Positions 50,408 to 58,563 of a stretch of 58,563 bases of DNA are shown one piece after another. Each line of letters starts with the position of its first letter. The first letter of the stretch is position 1. The translations under genes and the position numbers were made by a program. This stretch comes from Tychonema litorale BBK16 (GTDB lineage: Bacteria > Cyanobacteriota > Cyanobacteriia > Cyanobacteriales > Microcoleaceae), in assembly GCF_021648855.1 (NCBI RefSeq), contig NZ_JAKJHX010000021.1:1-58563 (forward strand), written 5' to 3'. Below the pieces are notes generated by a model, which made no database searches, was not told where the DNA came from, and saw only the letters and a program-made list of their open reading frames with translations.

Positions 50408-53400
50408 ATGCTAAGCCTTTCAGAATACCAAATCAATTCTACTCTGCACGAAGGCATCGAAACAATTATTTATCGCGGACAGACATCGATCAACCAAGCC
50501 ACAACAATTCTTAAAGTTCTGAAAGCCGAATATCCTACACTCGAAGCAATTACCCGCCTCAAACACGAATATCAAATCCGCCAAAGTCTAGATAGCGAAC
50601 AAATCGTCACAGCCATCAGTCTCGAAACCTTTAACCACCGATTAGGATTGGTTTTAGAAGATTTTGGCGGGGAATCACTCGGAAAACTGCTGGAAAAAGA
50701 AACACTGAGTCTGCGAGCAATTTTAGACATCGCCATCCAAATCACTAAAGCCTTAGAATACCTGCATCAAAATCAGATCGTTCACAAAGATATCAAACCC
50801 AACAACATCATTATCAACTCCCAAACAAAACAAGTTAAACTCACAGACTTCGGGATAGCAACAAAACTGAACAAAGAAAACCCGCAGTTTAACAATCCCA
50901 ACTCCGTCGAAGGCACATTAGCCTATATGTCACCCGAACAAACCGGGAGAATGAACCGCACCCTCGACTACCGTACCGACTTTTATTCCCTCGGAATTAC
51001 CCTGTATGAAATCCTCACAGGTAAACTACCATTTCAAAGTAGTGACCCCTTAGAAATAGTTTATAGCCACATTGCCATACAAGCAATTACGCCACATCAA
51101 ATCAATTCTAAAATTCCCCCATCAATCTCAGACATCGTGATGAAATTGATGTCAAAGAATGCCGAGCAAAGATATCAAAGTGCAGCGGGATTGCGAGCAG
51201 ACTTAGAAATTTGTTTGCATCAGTTAGAAACAACAGGAGAAATTGTCGATTTTATCCCAGGACGCTTAGATATTCTCAGCCAATTGTTGATTCCCCAAAA
51301 ATTATATGGTAGAGAACAACAAGTCAACGAACTATTAGCAGCCTTTGATCGCGTAGGGGCGGCTTCACCCGAATCTGTGTCACCAAATCAAAATACAGAT
51401 AAACCCGCCCTCCCCCAGCCCAAAACCCATTCACCTAAATCTTTTTCACCCAATCAAAATACAAAAAAAACCGCCCGTTCCCAAAGCGAATTAATGCTAG
51501 TATCCGGCTATTCCGGCATCGGCAAATCAGCAGTTGTCAACGAAGTTAGCAAACCAATTACTCGCTCAAAAGGCTACTTCATCAGCGGCAAATTCGACCA
51601 ATTCAAACGCAACATTCCTTACGCATCATTAATTCAAGCATTTAACTCACTGCTGCGCCAGTTGCTGACAGAAAGCACTGCTGCTATAGAAACATGGCGC
51701 ACTAAAATTTTAACAGCTTTGGAAACTAACGGTAAAGTAATTGCCGATGTAATTCCAGAAGTTGAATTAATCGCTGGAAAACAGCCAGAAGTGTCAGAAT
51801 TAGGCGCTGTAGAATCGCAAAATCGCTTCAATCGGGTATTCAAAGAATTTATTCGCGTCTTCGCCCAAAAAGAACACCCGTTAGTTATCTTTTTAGACGA
51901 TTTGCAGTGGGCAGATTCAGCAACATTAAAGTTGATGCAAACACTGATAACCGACCCCGACCAGCAATATCTGTTGCTAATCGGTGCTTATCGCGATAAC
52001 GAAGTTAGTCCGACTCACCCTTTGATTCAGACTGTAGAAGAAATTGAAACAACTGGTACGGTTGTCAACAATATTGTACTGCAACCGCTGGATTTAGAAA
52101 ACGTGACTGAGTTAGTCGCTGACACGCTCAACAACCGCACCGAAAAAGTCAAAGGATTAGCAGAGTTAATCTGCAATAAAACTGGCGGTAATCCTTTTTT
52201 CTTAACTCAATTGCTCCAAGCACTTTATCAAGAAAATCTTTTAAAGTTTGAGTTTAATTCCTGTGAGGAAGGTAAAGGGGGATGGAATTGGAGTATCGAT
52301 GAAATTCAAGCCATTGGAATTACCGATAAAAGCGTTGTGGAACTGGTAGCCAGCCGCATTGAAAAGCTTCCCGCAGCTACGCAAGAAGTGTTAAAATTAG
52401 CAGCTTGTGTGGGAGATAAATTTTCTCTGGATGTGCTGTCACTTGTCAGCGAAGAGTCAGCTAATACTACAGCTACTGAACTTTATTCAGCTTTGCAAGC
52501 AGGCTTAATTCTGCCATTGAGCGATGCTTATCGTATTCCTTTAGTTTTCGACAAATCGGAATCAATCAATCTCAAATTAGATACTTCACGGGTAACATAC
52601 AGATTTTTACATGACCGTGTTCAGCAAGCGGCATATTCGCTAATTCCCAAAGACAAAAAGCAATCCACCCATTTAAAAATCGGTCAATTACTGTTACAGA
52701 ATACTCCAACGGAAAAGCTAGAAGAAAACATCTTTGATATTGTCAATCAGTTGAATGTCGGAATTGATTGTCTCAGCCTGCAATCAGAAAAAAATGAATT
52801 AGCCGGATTAAATCTGATTGCTGGGCGTAAAGCAAAAGCAGCTAATGCTTACGAAGCCGCCGTTAAATATTTGAATGCGGGAATGTCGTTATTAGCACCT
52901 GATAGCTGGGTTTGCAACTATAGTATGACGCTGCACCTGTATGTAGAGACGCTGGAAGCGGAATATTTAAACACCAATTTCGGGCAAGCAGAAATTTTGG
53001 CTGAAGTGGTTTTGCGATCGGCTAAAAACCAGCTCGATCTAGTGAAAGTGTATAAGTTAAAGATCCTATTTTATCAGGCTCAAAGCCAGATGATAAAAGC
53101 TGTTGAAATAGGTCTAGAAGTTCTGGAAATACTGGGAATAAATCTATTAGATAACCAAAACATTCCCGTGCCAAGATTGCCGCGAATTGAGGAATTAGAA
53201 AACCTGCCAATTATGAAAGATCCCTATCAACTGGCAGCTATGGAAATCCTGACAGCCCTCTATCCTCCTGCTTATATTGCCAAACCAGAAATTGTGTCCT
53301 CGCTCGTCTTGACTATGGTCAATCTTTGTATCGATCATGGTCATTCAGCATTGGCTACTTTTCCCTATACTCTTTATGGAATGATGCTGTGCGGCATCAA

Positions 53401-55879
53401 AGGTGACATGGAAGCTGGCTACTACTCTGGACTCATTGCTTTAAAGCTGCTAGAACAATTCAATGCTAGCCAACAAAAAGCTAAGGTTTATGTAATGTTT
53501 AATGGTCATATAAGAATCTGGAAAGAGCATACTTGGAATACACTTGATTCATTTCTAGAAGGAATAAAATTTGGTGTGCAAACTGGCGATCTAGAATGGG
53601 CTATTTATAATTGTAAGCACTATATTAGCAATTTATTTTTGGTGGGAGAATCGCTAGAATATGTCGAATATAAACAAGCCGTATATATGCAGTTTTTGCT
53701 CAGAAACAAACACGATTTTGCCATAGGTTATGCTCAAATTTGGCAAGTAATTGCTTCAAGCTTAAGAAGCCAAACAGCGGAGAATGTAAGGTTAGTTAGC
53801 GATGGGTTGGATGAAATTGCTGTGATGTCGTCTTGGCAGAAAGACAATAATCGAATGTCGCTGTTTGCAGCTTATGTTGCTAAATTAATGCTGCTTTATT
53901 TATTTAAAGATGATGCTGGGGCTGTTGCTAGCGGTAAATTAGCGGTAGAATATGCAGATGGGGCGATCGGCTTAATCACTGTTGAGGTACACAATTTCTA
54001 CTATTCGCTGGCTCTCCTCGCTCACTATCCTGACAGTGATAATCAAGAACAATACCTAGCTATTGTTAATTATAATCAGCAAATTCTGAAAAAGTGGGCC
54101 TACCATGCACCCATGAATTATCAGCACAAGTACGAGTTAGTCGAAGCAGAAAAAGCGCGACTTCTCAGGGATCAACTTGCGGCTATGGATTATTATGATT
54201 TAGCTATTAAAGGAGCAGCCAAAAACGGCTACATTCAAGAGGAAGCATTAGCTTATGAATTAGCCGGAGAATTCTATCAATCTCTGGGGAAAGATATAGT
54301 TTATCAGGCATATTTGACTAAAGCTTATTACGCCTATATTCGCTGGGGAGCTCTTGCGAAAGTTAAACAATTAGAGTCAATACATCCTTTCTTAGTAGTA
54401 CAAACGCGCGCAACAGAAACTCGAACCCTCGATGTCACGCGCACTAAGACTGGAAATACTACCAGCAACGGTTTAGGCAATTTATTAGACGTGGCTACTT
54501 TTATTAAGTCTTCGCAAGCTATTAATGGTGAAATAGTTCTTGAAAACTTGCTGATAAAATTAATCAAAATCATTTTAGAAAATGCGGCGGCTCAAAAAGT
54601 CGTGCTGTTGCTGCTCAAAGATGATAAACTCTGCATCGAAGCTGTCGGTAACTCTATAGATAGCACTGCTACAGTTTTACAGTCTATCCCATTTGAAAAC
54701 AGTGAAGATTTACCTGTTTCTGTAATTAATTATGTTTTTCGCAGTCAAAAGACTCTGATACTTGAGGATGCAAGTGTTGCTGAATATTTTAATGCGGATG
54801 CGTACATTAGAGAATTTCAAATTAAATCAATTCTGTGTTTGCCAATTATTTATAAATCCCACCTGCAAGGGATTATTTATCTGGAAAATAAGTTAACAGC
54901 CGGAGCTTTTACTACAGACAGGGTAGAAGTTTTAAAAGTTTTAGTTTCCCAAATCGCTATTGCGATAGAGAATGCTCATTTGTATGCGGAAGAACAAGAG
55001 AAGTCACAACAGTTGGAAACGTCTTTTGTGGAGCTTCAACAAGCACAATTGCAACTAATTCAAGGTGAAAAAATGTCTTCTCTGGGCAATTTGGTGGCGG
55101 GTGTAGCTCACGAAATCAACAATCCAGTTGGTTTTATTGCGGGGAATATTAACGAAGCTACTAGGGCTGTTGCTGATTTAATTAACCATTTGAAGTTATA
55201 TCAGGCAGAACTGATTAATCCTAGCTCAAAAATTACAGAGGATGCTGAGGGTATCGATGTAGAGTTTTTGATGGCAGATTTACCAAAAATGCTGTCATCG
55301 ATGAAGGTTGGGTGCGATCGCATTCGCAACATTAGCACATCTCTCCGCACCTTCTCCCGTGCGGATACCAGCCAAAAAGTGTCGGCAAATATCCATGAGG
55401 GGATTGATAGCACTTTAATGATTTTACAGCATCGCTTGAAAGCAAATCCAGACACTCCGGCGATTCAAGTGGTGAAAGAGTATGGAAATATCCCGAAAGT
55501 TAAGTGTTATTTGGGACAGTTGAATCAGGTGTTTATGAATGTGCTAGCAAATGCGATCGACTGTTTTGAGGAATTAAATAAAGGTCGGAGTTTTGGGGAG
55601 ATTGAAGTTGCGCCTAATGTGATTACTATCAAAACTGAAATAGATGATGAAAATCAAACTGTTGTGATTAAGATTCGAGATAATGGGCAGGGGATTTCAC
55701 AAGAAGTTATATCCCGGATTTTTGACAATTTATTTACTACAAAAGGTGTTGGGAAAGGTACGGGTTTGGGTTTGTCTATCAGTCGGCAAATTGTGGTAGA
55801 AACTCACGGGGGCTGTTTGAGTTGTGATTCTGTGGTGGGGGAAGGGACGGAATTTGCGATCGCCCTGCCGTTGGATTAA
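50408..55879 (+). CDS. Ser/Thr kinase - AAA ATPase - GAF - histidine kinase giant
   Basis: The 1823-residue protein combines four modules. A Hanks-type kinase (about 1-270) has HKDIKPNN at 126-133, DFG at 147-149 and GTLAYMSPEQTGRMNR. An AAA/MalT-like ATPase has Walker A GYSGIGKSAVVNEV near 367 and Walker B LVIFLDDLQWAD near 493. A long helical repeat region (about 700-1330) follows. A GAF domain (about 1375-1540) precedes a histidine kinase with H-box GVAHEINNPVGFIAGNI near 1566, and IRDNGQGISQEVI and TGLGLSISRQIVVETHGG near the end. This is the cyanobacterial HstK-type architecture, able to phosphorylate Ser/Thr and His targets. Confidence 0.9.
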   Translation: MLSLSEYQINSTLHEGIETIIYRGQTSINQATTILKVLKAEYPTLEAITRLKHEYQIRQSLDSEQIVTAISLETFNHRLGLVLEDFGGESLGKLLEKETLSLRAILDIAIQITKALEYLHQNQIVHKDIKPNNIIINSQTKQVKLTDFGIATKLNKENPQFNNPNSVEGTLAYMSPEQTGRMNRTLDYRTDFYSLGITLYEILTGKLPFQSSDPLEIVYSHIAIQAITPHQINSKIPPSISDIVMKLMSKNAEQRYQSAAGLRADLEICLHQLETTGEIVDFIPGRLDILSQLLIPQKLYGREQQVNELLAAFDRVGAASPESVSPNQNTDKPALPQPKTHSPKSFSPNQNTKKTARSQSELMLVSGYSGIGKSAVVNEVSKPITRSKGYFISGKFDQFKRNIPYASLIQAFNSLLRQLLTESTAAIETWRTKILTALETNGKVIADVIPEVELIAGKQPEVSELGAVESQNRFNRVFKEFIRVFAQKEHPLVIFLDDLQWADSATLKLMQTLITDPDQQYLLLIGAYRDNEVSPTHPLIQTVEEIETTGTVVNNIVLQPLDLENVTELVADTLNNRTEKVKGLAELICNKTGGNPFFLTQLLQALYQENLLKFEFNSCEEGKGGWNWSIDEIQAIGITDKSVVELVASRIEKLPAATQEVLKLAACVGDKFSLDVLSLVSEESANTTATELYSALQAGLILPLSDAYRIPLVFDKSESINLKLDTSRVTYRFLHDRVQQAAYSLIPKDKKQSTHLKIGQLLLQNTPTEKLEENIFDIVNQLNVGIDCLSLQSEKNELAGLNLIAGRKAKAANAYEAAVKYLNAGMSLLAPDSWVCNYSMTLHLYVETLEAEYLNTNFGQAEILAEVVLRSAKNQLDLVKVYKLKILFYQAQSQMIKAVEIGLEVLEILGINLLDNQNIPVPRLPRIEELENLPIMKDPYQLAAMEILTALYPPAYIAKPEIVSSLVLTMVNLCIDHGHSALATFPYTLYGMMLCGIKGDMEAGYYSGLIALKLLEQFNASQQKAKVYVMFNGHIRIWKEHTWNTLDSFLEGIKFGVQTGDLEWAIYNCKHYISNLFLVGESLEYVEYKQAVYMQFLLRNKHDFAIGYAQIWQVIASSLRSQTAENVRLVSDGLDEIAVMSSWQKDNNRMSLFAAYVAKLMLLYLFKDDAGAVASGKLAVEYADGAIGLITVEVHNFYYSLALLAHYPDSDNQEQYLAIVNYNQQILKKWAYHAPMNYQHKYELVEAEKARLLRDQLAAMDYYDLAIKGAAKNGYIQEEALAYELAGEFYQSLGKDIVYQAYLTKAYYAYIRWGALAKVKQLESIHPFLVVQTRATETRTLDVTRTKTGNTTSNGLGNLLDVATFIKSSQAINGEIVLENLLIKLIKIILENAAAQKVVLLLLKDDKLCIEAVGNSIDSTATVLQSIPFENSEDLPVSVINYVFRSQKTLILEDASVAEYFNADAYIREFQIKSILCLPIIYKSHLQGIIYLENKLTAGAFTTDRVEVLKVLVSQIAIAIENAHLYAEEQEKSQQLETSFVELQQAQLQLIQGEKMSSLGNLVAGVAHEINNPVGFIAGNINEATRAVADLINHLKLYQAELINPSSKITEDAEGIDVEFLMADLPKMLSSMKVGCDRIRNISTSLRTFSRADTSQKVSANIHEGIDSTLMILQHRLKANPDTPAIQVVKEYGNIPKVKCYLGQLNQVFMNVLANAIDCFEELNKGRSFGEIEVAPNVITIKTEIDDENQTVVIKIRDNGQGISQEVISRIFDNLFTTKGVGKGTGLGLSISRQIVVETHGGCLSCDSVVGEGTEFAIALPLD

Positions 55880-55909
55880 GATTATGGACTGTGGCGTGTT
55901 TTAAAACCC

Positions 55910-56024
55910 GGAGATCCCCCCTAGCCCCCCTTAAGAAGGGGGGGACAAGAGGAAAGGCAAGAAAATATGCCCTCGGCGGTTGAAACCGCGTCTACACGAA
56001 CGAAGTCCGCCTGCGCGGACTAAG
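55910..56024. repeat. Palindromic repeats after the giant kinase
   Basis: GGAGATCCCCCCTAGCCCCC/CTTAAGAAGGGGGG (55910-55943) belongs to the class seen inside the NERD-helicase gene and in the 50065 element. It is followed at 55974-56024 by copy B of the GGCGGTTGAAACCGC repeat whose copy A is at 8119. Confidence 0.65.
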
Positions 56025-56164
56025 AGGGAATAACACATATTTTAAAATTTGTCAATGTCTAATTATTTCTGAAAAAGTCCGCTGTTTACAGTTTATATTC
56101 GGCAATATACGGTTACATTATTAGCTAAATCGTGTAATAAATGTATTTGATAGGAGTTTAGCCA

Positions 56165-56596
56165 GTGAATGCTGCGGAACAAGCTAGAAATATAGAATTA
56201 GCCAGTAAAATTGCTGCGGTTGTTAATTTATTTAAGTCGGAATTCCCGGATGCGAAAGTTGATTTGAAACCTTGGATGAATGATGAGGATACTAGGGAAC
56301 TTGTCGATCCTGATTCGATCGACATTGGCTTTCATTTTCCCGGTAGAAGTCGCTTGTTGCAAAGCCGCAGCATTTTGATTCAAATCCGATTTTACCAAGA
56401 TCCGGTGGAAGGAGACCGTCGTGCGATCGGGGTTGAGGCTGCTGGTTACGATCATAGCGGTCAGCAGTGGCACTTTTCTACTGTGGAAAATTGGGATTTT
56501 CTCGGCAAAACTGAACCTGCGGCGGAGTCTGGTCAAAAACTCAAACACTTTTGTCAGCAGATTTTTGAGCTATTTAATCAGTCATTCGGCGATTGA
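56165..56596 (+). CDS. Small conserved-looking protein, unknown function
   Basis: The 143-residue protein starts with GTG at 56165, with ATAGGAG 10 nt upstream. The first part is helical (NIELASKIAAVVNLFKSEFP), then beta strands with RSILIQIRFYQDPVEGDRRA and GVEAAGYDHSGQQWHFSTV, and a final LKHFCQQIFELFNQSFGD helix. I do not recognise a family. It is probably cytosolic. The DCC-family gene lies on the opposite strand just after it. Confidence 0.6.
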   Translation: MNAAEQARNIELASKIAAVVNLFKSEFPDAKVDLKPWMNDEDTRELVDPDSIDIGFHFPGRSRLLQSRSILIQIRFYQDPVEGDRRAIGVEAAGYDHSGQQWHFSTVENWDFLGKTEPAAESGQKLKHFCQQIFELFNQSFGD

Positions 56597-56649
56597 AATC
56601 GGGCAACCACGGGGGGATTGCCCCTACGGAAATGAAGCTGGATTTGATA

Positions 56650-57072
56650 TTAGTTCTGATTGTCGCAATTGTCGATCGCCCGACAGCCCACAGCATAAAC
56701 TGATTTGTAAGTGGTAGAACGCTTGCCAAATAAAGTATAGCGGTTGTCGCGGACTTGTTCGTAAACGCGATCGCCCATCCACTTCATCCCTGGCATCGCG
56801 CGGTAAGCAGCTACAAACACCTCTCCTAGTGGCAATATTCGCCCGATTTCTTCGGCGGCATCGCTACCTTGCCAGCGCTGTTCTGGATTGTCACCCGATA
56901 TCAAAATCATGCCCATTTCGCAGTCTTCAGAAGTTATTCCAAAGCGCTTTAATTCCTCTAATTCTTGCATGGAAATATACTCAAATTGTTCGCCTTGATC
57001 TAAGGTTTCTAGTAGTTGCACTAAGGTGACGCAGAGATTGCAATTGCCGTCGTAAATTACTTTATATTTCAT
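56650..57072 (-). CDS. DCC-family thiol-disulfide protein (DUF393)
   Basis: The 140-residue protein begins with the family's signature YDGNCNLC (C11, C14), a thioredoxin-like CxxC pair, followed by LVQLLETLDQGEQFEYISMQ and later RAMPGMKWMGDRVYE. The DCC family is named for this motif and thought to act in thiol-disulfide exchange or electron transfer. The start is at 57072. It is divergent from the NADH dehydrogenase gene across 143 nt, where a pair may share regulation. Confidence 0.8.
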   Translation of the reverse strand: MKYKVIYDGNCNLCVTLVQLLETLDQGEQFEYISMQELEELKRFGITSEDCEMGMILISGDNPEQRWQGSDAAEEIGRILPLGEVFVAAYRAMPGMKWMGDRVYEQVRDNRYTLFGKRSTTYKSVYAVGCRAIDNCDNQN

Positions 57073-57215
57073 TATAAGTTGGGAATTGGGAATGGGTTGG
57101 TCGCTATTAGTTGTTTATTATAATCAAAATTATCGGTTTCTCCCCCTTTCCTACTCCTCGTTTCGTTACAATAAGATAAGTTGCCAAGAACCGATCGCCC
57201 CTCAAACCAAACACC

Positions 57216-58409
57216 ATGACTCAACAACAACCCCGGATTTGCATTCTCGGCGGAGGCTTCGGCGGACTCTACACAGCCCTGCGCTTGAGTCAGTTACCCT
57301 TCTCCAAAGCCGAAAAACCCGAAATCGTGCTTGTCGATAAGCGCGATCGATTCCTGTTTGTGCCGCTGCTATACGAATTGCTGACAGGCGAATTGCAAAC
57401 TTGGGAAATTGCCCCACCCTTTGCCGAACTCCTGGAAAACACAGGTGTACGCTTTTGTCAAGGCAGTGTTTCCGGCATTGATGTGGAAGCAAAACGAGTG
57501 CAATTACACGATGGGCCAGAAATTCCGTGCGATCGACTCGTGCTAGCTTTGGGTGGCGAAACCCCGCTAGATATGGTCAAAGGTGCGGCTGAATATGCTT
57601 ACTCGTTTCGCACTCTCAAAGACGCCTACCGATTAGAAGAAAGACTGCGGTTTCTCGAAGCCAGCAATACTGACAAAATTCGGATTGCGATCGTCGGCGC
57701 CGGTTATTCGGGAGTAGAATTGGCTTGTAAATTAGCCGATCGACTCGGAGACAAAGGTCGCGTGCGGTTAATCGAGCAAGGTGACACGATTTTGCGGACA
57801 TCACCAGAGTTTAACCGAGAAAGCGCTACCAAAGCTTTGGAAAAACGGAAAGTCTGGATCGACCTAGAAACAGCAGTAGAGGCGATCGAATCGGAGACAA
57901 TATCCTTAACATACAAAGGACAATTAGATGTTCTGCCTGTAGATATAGTATTGTGGACTGTAGGAACGCAAGTTAGTCAAGCAGTGCGATCGCTCCCGCT
58001 TAAACAAAACCAGCGCGGTCAATTAGTCACGAATCCCACATTGCAAATTATCGACCATCCAGACATATTTGCCTTGGGAGATATGGCCGAATGTCACGAC
58101 GCAACTGGTCAAAAAGTCCCCGCCACAGCCCAAACAGCATTCCAGCAGGCTGATTATACTGCATGGAACATTTGGGCCTCGTTGGGCGATCGGCCTTTGC
58201 TACCTTTCCGCTATCAGGCGCTAGGAGAAATGATGACATTGGGAATAGACAATGCGACTCTCTCCGGCTTAGGAATTAAACTCGACGGACAATTAGCACA
58301 CATTGCTCGTCGCTTAGCTTATCTCTATCGGATGCCGACATTTGACCATCAAGTAAAAGTAGGTTTCAATTGGATTAGCAAGCCGATTCAGGAATTGTTT
58401 AAAGGTTAA
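57216..58409 (+). CDS. Type II NADH dehydrogenase (NDH-2)
   Basis: The 397-residue flavoprotein oxidises NAD(P)H and passes electrons to quinones without pumping protons. The FAD motif is ICILGGGFGGLYTALRLSQL (about residues 7-26), followed by FLFVPLLYELLTGELQTWEI. The NAD(P) motif is IAIVGAGYSGVELACKLADR (about 153-172), and IFALGDMAECHD near residue 290 marks the second FAD contact. The C-terminal region (about 350-397) would provide the membrane contact. Several paralogues (NdbA, NdbB, NdbC) exist in cyanobacteria, so no symbol is given. Confidence 0.9.
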   Translation: MTQQQPRICILGGGFGGLYTALRLSQLPFSKAEKPEIVLVDKRDRFLFVPLLYELLTGELQTWEIAPPFAELLENTGVRFCQGSVSGIDVEAKRVQLHDGPEIPCDRLVLALGGETPLDMVKGAAEYAYSFRTLKDAYRLEERLRFLEASNTDKIRIAIVGAGYSGVELACKLADRLGDKGRVRLIEQGDTILRTSPEFNRESATKALEKRKVWIDLETAVEAIESETISLTYKGQLDVLPVDIVLWTVGTQVSQAVRSLPLKQNQRGQLVTNPTLQIIDHPDIFALGDMAECHDATGQKVPATAQTAFQQADYTAWNIWASLGDRPLLPFRYQALGEMMTLGIDNATLSGLGIKLDGQLAHIARRLAYLYRMPTFDHQVKVGFNWISKPIQELFKG

Positions 58410-58563
58410 TAGTTGACTGTTGACTGTTAACTGTTGTTAGCTACTACAAATAACAAATAATATTAATTCCGGCTGTGCCGGAATGATACAGAGGAGACGG
58501 CAGTGCCGTTTCCCTACAATTAATCTGGCGTAGGGAAACAAGTCCGAGGCCAAGCGGTCTTAG
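58410..58563. repeat. TTGACTG heptamers and GGAGACGGCAGTGCC palindrome at the right edge
   Basis: The spacer after NDH-2 has TTGACTG/TTAACTG heptamers (58410-58436), an ATTCCGGCTGTGCCGGAAT palindrome (58464-58482) and a unit of the GGAGACGGCAGTGCCGTTTCC family (58493-58513). No gene is supported before the window end. Confidence 0.6.

Overview
The window reads as chromosomal DNA of a phycoerythrin-containing cyanobacterium. The evidence is the many HIP1 octamers (GCGATCGC), a set of phycoerythrin and phycobilisome genes, several cyanobacterium-specific protein families, and a heavy load of short repeats: heptamer STRR tracts, GGGAATTGGGCAT-type runs, and GGACACGGCAGTGCC palindromes. The repeat style suggests a filamentous, non-heterocystous Oscillatoriales-type genome (Microcoleus/Oscillatoria/Phormidium-like). 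That taxonomic guess is inference.

Region 1 (1-13.6 kb) is a phycoerythrin assembly island: cpeS, cpeT, rod linkers cpeC and cpeD, the activator cpeR, a HEAT-repeat protein, an orphan phycobiliprotein-like gene divergent from pebA-pebB, a pentapeptide-repeat gene, a second CpcS/CpeS-type lyase, a small unknown gene, a cpeF-like HEAT lyase and a second unknown. The structural genes cpeBA are not here. The island contains one intact TnpB gene, two TnpB remnants and five IS200/IS605-type right-end hairpins (the 3' ends of TnpB omega RNAs). Two of these hairpins lie in the leaders of cpeC and cpeR.

Region 2 (13.7-28.3 kb) is dominated by fatty-acid and phospholipid synthesis: acpP-fabF, then plsX, fabH, fabD and plsC. 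A PspA/IM30-like gene and a PstS-like binding-protein gene lie between fabD and plsC. Between fabF and plsX are a small toxin/immunity area (papain-fold toxin plus partner, and on the other strand a toxin tail plus an immunity-like gene), a lumenal/secreted protein of a plastid-related family, a ChuX/HutX-like gene, the rpsP-KH-phoH cluster and a D-Ala-D-Ala carboxypeptidase.

Region 3 (28.3-58.5 kb) is a mixed signalling and accessory region: a PAS-GGDEF-EAL protein, endonuclease V, a KGG stress protein, an FHA/zinc-ribbon protein followed by an FHA-flavoprotein fusion and a convergent flavin monooxygenase-like gene, a CapA-family protein, a NERD-helicase-pentapeptide fusion carrying an in-frame palindromic repeat insertion, a membrane HEAT protein, a family-4 glycosyltransferase, map, a Uma2 nuclease, an RTX-type protein, a large GAF protein, a Ser/Thr kinase-AAA-GAF-histidine kinase giant, a small unknown, a DCC-family thiol protein and a type II NADH dehydrogenase.

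No rRNA or CRISPR array was seen. One tRNA (Lys, CTT) is present. Family assignments come from motif recognition by eye. No database search was possible.
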